Assembly (NCBI GenBank): GCA_029204225.1
Contig: CM055107.1
Coordinates: 27,062,572 to 27,126,571, forward strand
Direction: 5' to 3'
Source of the DNA: Diphasiastrum complanatum
Lineage: Eukaryota; Streptophyta; Lycopodiopsida; Lycopodiales; Lycopodiaceae
DNA: 64,000 bases
Part shown: positions 57,500-64,000 of the stretch, in pieces
Numbering within the stretch: position 1 is the first letter of the stretch
How the letters are laid out: each line of letters begins with the position of its first letter
Notes under the pieces: generated by a model
Databases searched by the model: none
Seen by the model: only the letters and a program-made list of their open reading frames with translations
Told to the model about the DNA's origin: nothing
Position numbers and translations under genes: made by a program

Positions 57500-59120
57500 A
57501 CAAATGGGGCCTCAATTGATGGCTTGTGATGATAGAGATTGTGAGCTTGGTAAGGGAAAACTCTGTAAGAGAGCCAATGAATTGTTGATTGATGTTGGTA
57601 TCGCAGTTGGAGTCACAATCATTTGACAACTGCTCAAGTAATCTTCTATTTTGCATAACTTAGTCCTTGAATATTGTGTTATTGAAGATTAGTGATCTCT
57701 CTTCTCTATATCGTATGTAGAAAGTATAACTTTAAGCATCACTCAAGGGCAAATAGCTACATCCGATGGTTGAAAACAAACAAGCTAATTTCAGCTTCTA
57801 TTAAAAATTCTCTCAAACTTTGGGATATTTCCCAACTACTCACTATGGAAGAAAACATGGATATTGATTTAATACCAGCACTGAATTTGCACCAAAAAGG
57901 ACATCTAGTACTCATTTGAACATGATTTGAAACATTGTATTTTACATCGATCAGCCTGGTGAATTTTTTGTTGACAACTCGAATTTTTGAAGCAAATTTT
58001 CAATCACTTCAAATAATATTTTTTAGCTCGGAATTGGCTATTCAATGTCCTCTCCCATTCATATGCATTTTTTAAATGTGATTTCAATTTTAGCTTGGTT
58101 TCCTATGGCTTAGCTAGTTATATTACCAATTACTTTATTCTAGTTCGATGAATGATTAAATTGGTCACAATTTTAGATTTCACTCTTGAATGTCCTCATT
58201 TGTGTGGGAAAATTGCATTGGAACCCATGCTCTCCCAGAGGGAATAGAAAGTCTTACCAAATTCACAATTTATTGGAGGATACAATTCTGGATTTTAGAG
58301 CAACACGGTCCAATTGAAGGAATAAACTAGGAGATAATTTCCATGCCCCATGAAGTTGCTTCTATATGTACATGGATCGAGGCATAGCATAACACAGTAC
58401 CAACAACAAAAGATCAACAAGAAATTATCGTAATGCCAAAAAGCTTGAGCAAGAGTGTTGAGAAAACATATACCAAAAAGACGACTTCATGAAACCATGA
58501 TATTGATGGTTGTTTCCATCAACAGTCCAGAGAAAGATGTTGTTTGCTTCAAAGTTCAGAACAGAGCTTTTCCCAGCTTGATAGCACGAATATTATGCCC
58601 GTGATTTGGTACATCAGTAAGATCACAAAATAAAAATAAATCTCTCTCAAACTATTGCAGAAATTGACATTCTAAGCTCGTGTTCATACCTACCAATCCG
58701 CCAATGTGCTGAAGGATGGGTTCTTCCAAACTGCAAGTTCCAACATCTCAATTTTCCAGTCTTTCCCCTGAATTTCACAAGCAGTCTTCGATCTGACAAT
58801 GAAAACAAACTGAATCTTAGATTCACGAGACTAGGCCGTGAAGAATAATTAAAGCTCAGAATCAGAGACAAGAGTAAGATGAGCGCGCTGTTGGTGTCAG
58901 AGGAGTGCAAAACTAGTCATTAAAGAGGAGCGCAGCCATTGGTCTCAAGTTCGAGCCTTCCCTTGGAAACCAAGAAGCATTAAAGAGGAGCGCGAGCCAT
59001 TGCCAATTCATTGCAGCCCGAATTCCACATTTGTGCACATTTTTTTACAATTTATTAAGGCTTGGGGTCTCTCAACTCATTGAGTCTTGGGGCCTAGTTC
59101 TCCCCTGGCCCCCCAAACTT
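57500..59120. other. No supported gene
   Basis: Short frames at 57,435-57,656, 57,692-57,919 and 58,647-58,910 overlap on both strands without motif or splice evidence. A repeated phrase (attaaagaggagcg) occurs at about 58,920 and 58,980. Confidence 0.45.
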
Positions 59121-59130
59121 AAGAAGCACC

Positions 59131-59134
<4 letters not shown>

Positions 59135-59192
<58 letters not shown>
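59135..59192. repeat. (CT)n microsatellite, 58 bp
   Basis: Uninterrupted CT run just upstream of the short frame at 59,197; it could sit in a 5' UTR, but no gene is supported. Confidence 0.98.
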
Positions 59193-59194
<2 letters not shown>

Positions 59195-60132
59195 AAATGG
59201 CAACCAATGAAATCTTCAGTTATCTGGCAAATGAGTCCCATCCTGCCCACTTGCAACTGGTGTGCCAATGCAACACTTTTCATCGTCCGTCCACAGACAG
59301 GGCCCATGACAACCACCTCACATATAGGCATCTAATTGAAGTTACCTTAATATCCAAAACCTGCGATTCCTCTAACTTTATCACTTAATGGACAATCTCG
59401 AGCGATAAGAGAACAATCTCGTCAATTTGATAAGAAATATCGAATGTTAATGAGCAAAATTGAGCCATCTTGATAAGGATCTAAATCACATGGCAGACAT
59501 CATGTTGAGTTGTCTTGTGTCATAGGGCCATGTGAATTGCATACATCAATGAATCATTGAGCTTTTGGATCATTGAATTAGAGACATCAGATTGATCAAT
59601 CTCGAGTCATGGGGGTCAATTTCATCAACAAGGGGTCAATCTAAAGTAATCCCAAGATACTAAATGCAAGATTGGTCAAGATCCTCGCTCAATAAACTAT
59701 GTCAAGTAATAAGCATCAAGGAACCAAAGAGGAAATGTAATTTGCAGAGACAAATTGCTCCTAAGAAATAAAGACTTTCCCAGCTTCCAACCCAGATAGA
59801 CTTTGATGATATAGAACTATCAATGATCAATATTCTTTTAGAGTATTGTATGAATTTATTGCTTTAATAAATTGAGTAACAAGCATTGACACCTGTAGAA
59901 CTAAGAAACTTCGATGAACCATGTTTGATGGTATTATGAACACTGACCTTTCTTTCAAGGGATGTGCAAGTACACATGAATGTACCTGAAGAATTTGAAC
60001 AAGAATAAGAAGCCCTATGGGCTTAAGGACTGATCTCTCTTTGAGGGTATGTGCAGGTACTCGAGAAAGTGCCAGAAGAACAAGAATCGAAACAAGAAGC
60101 TTTCTAAGCTTAAAAAAAGTATACAAGAAGGC

Positions 60133-60230
60133 TTTTGACAAGTCTATAATGAAGGCTCAGTAGAGTCTATAAAGAAGGCTTATTTATAAGTCTATAATGA
60201 AGGCTCAGTGGAGTCTATAAAGAACCAGAC
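60133..60230. repeat. Tandem duplication with gaaggctcagt words
   Basis: The phrase aagtctataatgaaggctca is followed by gtRgagtctataaaga in two units about 54 bp apart. Confidence 0.88.
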
Positions 60231-60261
60231 AAGGCCTAGGGTCTGATCACCCCAGTGACTT

Positions 60262-60345
60262 TAACCATGATTGAGGATGGGCAACCTCTAGTAAAACAAG
60301 TGCCAATGACCATGACTGAGGATGGGCAACCTCTAGAAAAAAGGG
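60262..60345. repeat. Tandem duplication, gaggatgggcaacctctag
   Basis: Two units of accatgaYtgaggatgggc plus aacctctag, about 50 bp apart. Confidence 0.88.
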
Positions 60346-60719
60346 CCTAGGAATTGATGGACATTATGCAAAAACAAGATGGGCATATACCTTGGCTCTT
60401 CCATAGGATAATTGCACTTGGGTGAATTTCCAAGTTGTAACCATGTAAAATTATATGTAATTAAAAGTCAAGTTGGAACCTTGTACCACCTACCTCCCAC
60501 CTACTTTTTCACATGCATTCTAGGCTAATTGACACCTGGACTGGGGCGCCCTCCTACACTCTCACTTCATATGCCAACTCACCATAATGACTCTCCCAAG
60601 CTAGTACACATCACCCATTCACCCTCCCTAACTAAAACACCTCAACCATGCACTCCACTTCTCCCTAAGTCCAATTGGAGTCTCCCTCACACCTCATACA
60701 CTTGAACTTGACACCTCAC

Positions 60720-60840
60720 TCACTTTTGAAGGCCTCTCCACTCTCTATATAAGTGGAAATGCGCCTCTCTACCAGGAGGATGAGGGGATAATGCATCCAG
60801 ACTCTGTCATTTTATTGTTTGTTGTGTACAGGTGCTCTGG
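60720..60840 (+). promoter_or_regulatory. TATA-containing promoter-like region
   Basis: ctctctatataagtgg (TATATAAG, 60,746-60,753) in a C-rich context, followed by a CAG/gt junction at about 60,832. It may drive the decayed ORF that follows or be part of an LTR; no LTR partner was seen. Confidence 0.4.
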
Positions 60841-60998
60841 AGAAGAGGATTGAGGTAATACCTCAAGGAGACTATGTCATTTTTGTGATTGCAGGATTAA
60901 TTGGATCTCAAACCCTCGGATTTCTATCTCACTCTCAGATCACCACAAAAACACACAATCTCTCTCTCTCCCTCTCTCACTTTCACCTTGATCCAGAA

Positions 60999-61870
60999 TG
61001 ACAAAGATGGCCTAATGCCCTTTGAAACAATGCTTTTGGAACTTCATACTTGTTTGAGTCTCCTAGAAGGACACATGAATGAAAATGCCCAATCCTCTAT
61101 ATGTACGACATGGCATCAACATGGAGTTCTAGAAGTTTCATCTATTGTGAAGGCCAAAGAAGTTTGGAAATCACATAATGCCTATCGTCACAGTTATACA
61201 TGTGAGAGTCATTTGGAAGACAAAGGGATTGTGATTATAAAGGGAAAAAAACAATATCGATCTCCAAATGAGGATAAAGTCCAATATGCAGAGCTTTTGG
61301 GATATTGAAAAGAATCAAGGCCAATTTAGACGAATTACAATTTATAGAAAAATATTTTTTTGAGGAGATGTGTATTCAGTTGATGATGAGGTAGTTCCGA
61401 AAGCCGATGAAAGTGTCACACTTGTAGTTGGAGTAGGACATTTGAAGGCACATCTTACCTCATTTTTTGCGTTGCAACACAATTAAGAGCGGATGTTTTT
61501 CTTTGGTGCTAAGTACTACAAGCAACAAGTTGTAGTTCAAGATGGTGAAAAAAGTCTATGTATTGATTGTGTAACATGCATGAGTATTTTGCAAAGGAGT
61601 CGCATTCCTTTTAATTGGAATTGTATTAGACCAATTAGCTCCTTGCTACATAAATTTATGATTTTTCGACGAGGATTGAATATTATAGGATATGAAACAA
61701 GAGACGTTGAGCCTAGGAATAGATTGTTGAGCCCATCATTTTCGGGTTGCATTTCTCCATGGCCAGAGGAGAATGATATAGTACTAAGGCAAAATACTTT
61801 TGACATAGACTATTGTCTATGTCAAAAGTATTTTGCCTTAGTACTATTTCTCATTTTTGGCATGTTGTAG
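60999..61870 (+). pseudogene. Decayed ORF of unknown function
   Basis: A first frame (60,999-61,308) contains MPFETMLLELHTCLSLLEGH and ESHLEDKGIVIIKGKKQYRS, ending LLGY before an in-frame stop at 61,306. Translating on with frameshifts gives DGEKSLCIDCVTCMSILQRS, CIRPISSLLHKFMIFRRG, YETRDVEPRNRLLSPSF and ISPWPEENDIV. The second part looks like conserved sequence with several Cys residues. No intact gene and no recognised domain. The frame is disturbed by a perfect palindrome at 61,778-61,847. It could be a fossil host gene or transposon accessory gene. Confidence 0.4.
61778..61847. repeat. Perfect 33-bp inverted repeat, 4-base loop
   Basis: Left arm 61,778-61,810 (atagtactaaggcaaaat...) and right arm 61,815-61,847 are exact reverse complements around tatt. 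It would form a fully paired 33-bp hairpin. Confidence 0.97.
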
Positions 61871-62333
61871 TGAGGGAGGTGGATGTTGCAAATAAATAGG
61901 TACACCTAGGTTGGCTAAAGACTGCTGACCTAAGACAAAGAAATCGTTGGAGAGTGGAATGTGAAGAAAATGTGTGGAGGCACTTGACTTGTTATGTCAC
62001 TAGTGTGTGACCTCAAAGAAATTAAAGAAGGTATAACTTTTTATTAAATTGGGTGGTCATTTTGGTTTAACTTAAATACACTTGTTATTAGCAAATGTTA
62101 GTTTTTTTTTTATGTTATAGTTGAATAATCTCTATTTCATATGTTATTGAGAGATTATCATGGATGTATCATGGACGTAGTTAACAACAAAGATCTTCGC
62201 GGGCTCCTTGAGATGTTTATGATGTCTAACGAGTGCAAGTCTTTGATCCATCAAACTGTTAACACAATTCAAAATAAACAATCACATAACGAGGGATCAT
62301 CTCAAGGCCAATTAGAGACCACCAAAAACAAGA

Positions 62334-62764
62334 AATTTCACATTCTATACACTAGAACTCAAGATATCATGAGAAATATGCAAGAGATGGACATAGAATC
62401 AAAAGAGAAAACTTCTCCAAATAGAATGAGAACATGAAGATGACTTCTCCATGCTAGAACAACTATTTATAGCATCCATAATGTCACTTGTCCACTCGTC
62501 GATTTGCCCTAAACTTTCCCTGTAATAGCAGCTTCTAGGTACTTCACCAAAAACTTAGTTTAACTTGACTAGATGCAATGTATCCACATTAGCCGATAGA
62601 AGTAGCTCCAAATTCGACTTATCCACTTATATACTTGCTAAAAATAGTAATGACGCTATTTCTAGACCTTATTGACATTGAGAAATATATCTCTAAGTTG
62701 AAATTTCACTTTGGCCTCCAAATTGCAATTGGACCAACTAAACTAGTTGACATAAATTTCACAC
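62334..62764 (-). mobile_element. Copia LTR, reverse, left end truncated
   Basis: On the minus strand it starts tgtgaaatttatgtcaacta after a purine tract (aagatgggga). It has the TATA box ctataaatag (minus strand, near 62,470). It closely parallels 46,480-46,888 word for word (cttctccatgct, ttcaccaaaa, gactagatgcaatg). Confidence 0.75.
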
Positions 62765-63240
62765 TCCCCATCTTAAGAATGATCTCCATTCTAAAAATAG
62801 GCCTCTTTTCTATGGTTGTATAATTTAGCTTTCATAGTTGTTATAGATAACAGGTTCCATATTGAATGCTTTACTATTTCTTACATCAAATTTGCATATC
62901 AAGATGAAAAACCAACATAGAATGTAACATAGAATCACAATGAATGAATTCCTCCATGATTCCACCTTCGATATCTTTGGAAAATAACATCAACCAAGCA
63001 ATAAATGTGAGGGATATCCATTTGCTTGCATGTATCCTCCACCTTTGTCCTTCCTTGATATGTCTCTACCATGAAAATCCATGAATGAGCCTCCATTTCC
63101 ATCTTGCCACGAGATATTATCATCACTTGATGACTTGACCATGAATGAGAAACAACATCAAAGACTTACTGCCTTCTATCATTGTTGTCTACATTTGTGG
63201 CTAGCCAGCTTCCCTATGCGAAGAGAGCAAAGTGAGCAAT

Positions 63241-63347
<107 letters not shown>

Positions 63348-63555
63348 AAAATGTGTCTCCTCGAGTGATTGAAAGAAAATTTACATGATGTATTTGTAGA
63401 GAGAGAGAGAAGGGGAAAAATGACCCTAAGACATGTTACAAAATATTTTAGAGTGACAGAATTGATCGAATTTTCAGAGATGCATCCTGAAGACGACGTG
63501 ATTGATGATTGGCAACGATTATTTGAAATTGTAATAAATACTGAGAAGCAAATAC

Positions 63556-63705
63556 CTTGAATATTGATTGTGATTATTGTGAATATTGATTGTGAGTATT
63601 GATCATGAATACTCGTGCATATTGATTGTGATTATTGCGAATACTAGTCATGATTATTGTGAATAATGATCGTGAATAGTTGTGAATACTGATAATGAAT
63701 ATTCT
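63556..63705. repeat. Degenerate tandem repeat, about 22-bp units
   Basis: Repeated forms of tgattgtgattattgtgaat with substitutions, about six units. Confidence 0.75.
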
Positions 63706-64000
63706 CGAATCTTTTCCAGCTTCAAAATTCCAAAATGACGGACATATTTCGTGATCAAAATACCAAACTCATTGTAAGAAACTATCATCAAATGAAGATC
63801 ACCCATTTATCGGCAAAATTATTTCATACACATTTTTTTAGCATTTTTGAATCTCAATTTGCAATCTAGTTGTACAATTGTAAAAAACTGTAACTAATTT
63901 TAATGGTAATATAAGCTTTTGGCACTTAGAACGTTAACAATAAAGAAATAAATCATCATGTTAACTTACCTAACCGATACTTATTTCTTTTCCAAATGGC

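Noticed and set aside
59197-59388. F-box-like start (MATNEIFSYLANE)
   Set aside because: Only 63 codons and no F-box core or repeats follow.
63369-63560. 63-codon frame after the GA repeat
   Set aside because: The upstream part is translated microsatellite and the rest has no recognised motif.

Overview
The window looks like a transposon-dense stretch of a large land-plant nuclear genome. It is AT-rich, has GT-AG introns, and carries a plant-type intron-split ribosomal protein gene with a telo-box promoter. Many decayed Ty1/copia elements share the Met-tRNA primer site tggtatcaRag. The sequence alone does not separate fern, lycophyte, gymnosperm or angiosperm.

Layout. 0-0.6 kb: 3' tail of a copia element plus LTR. 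1.2 kb: short methyltransferase-like fragment. 3.9-6.6 kb: the only clearly intact host gene, ribosomal protein eS27 (RPS27), four exons. 10.7-22.6 kb: minus-strand copia sequence, apparently a chimera of two families, split by a younger copia element (14,530-20,319) with perfect 5-bp target duplications (tgaat). 22.6-26.9 kb: further copia fragments and an inverted LTR pair. 26.9-40.1 kb: a plus-strand copia element whose integrase gene is cut by an 8.85-kb DNA transposon. 40.5-47.3 kb: copia debris, a second copy of one transposon gene, and a solo LTR inside that copy's intron. 48.3-53.8 kb: a Ty3/gypsy element without chromodomain, followed by an extra reading frame. 54-64 kb: minisatellites, microsatellites, a transposase-like remnant, a decayed unknown ORF with a perfect 33-bp palindrome, and another LTR.

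The main discovery is the DNA transposon at 27,918-36,766. It has 35-bp terminal inverted repeats with one mismatch and four gene regions. (1) A coiled-coil plus DDE-type transposase gene. (2) An unknown intron-containing gene with a CxxC motif. (3) A gene whose N-terminus is a histone H3 fold, closest by eye to centromeric H3 (CENH3), reading into a C-terminal ULP1/SENP-like SUMO-protease domain. (4) An unknown intron-containing gene with a second copy at 43.4-45.0 kb. Genes 2 and 3 diverge from an 850-bp spacer holding six CACGTG G-boxes in 260 bp. All four genes carry stops or frameshifts, so this copy is probably dead, but domain order, splice sites and intron phases are still readable. 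An H3/CENH3-like domain joined to a SUMO protease on a transposon is not something I recognise from described systems.

A second unusual pattern is the 10-bp palindrome CACACGTGTG. Eight exact copies were found and all lie in retrotransposon LTRs.
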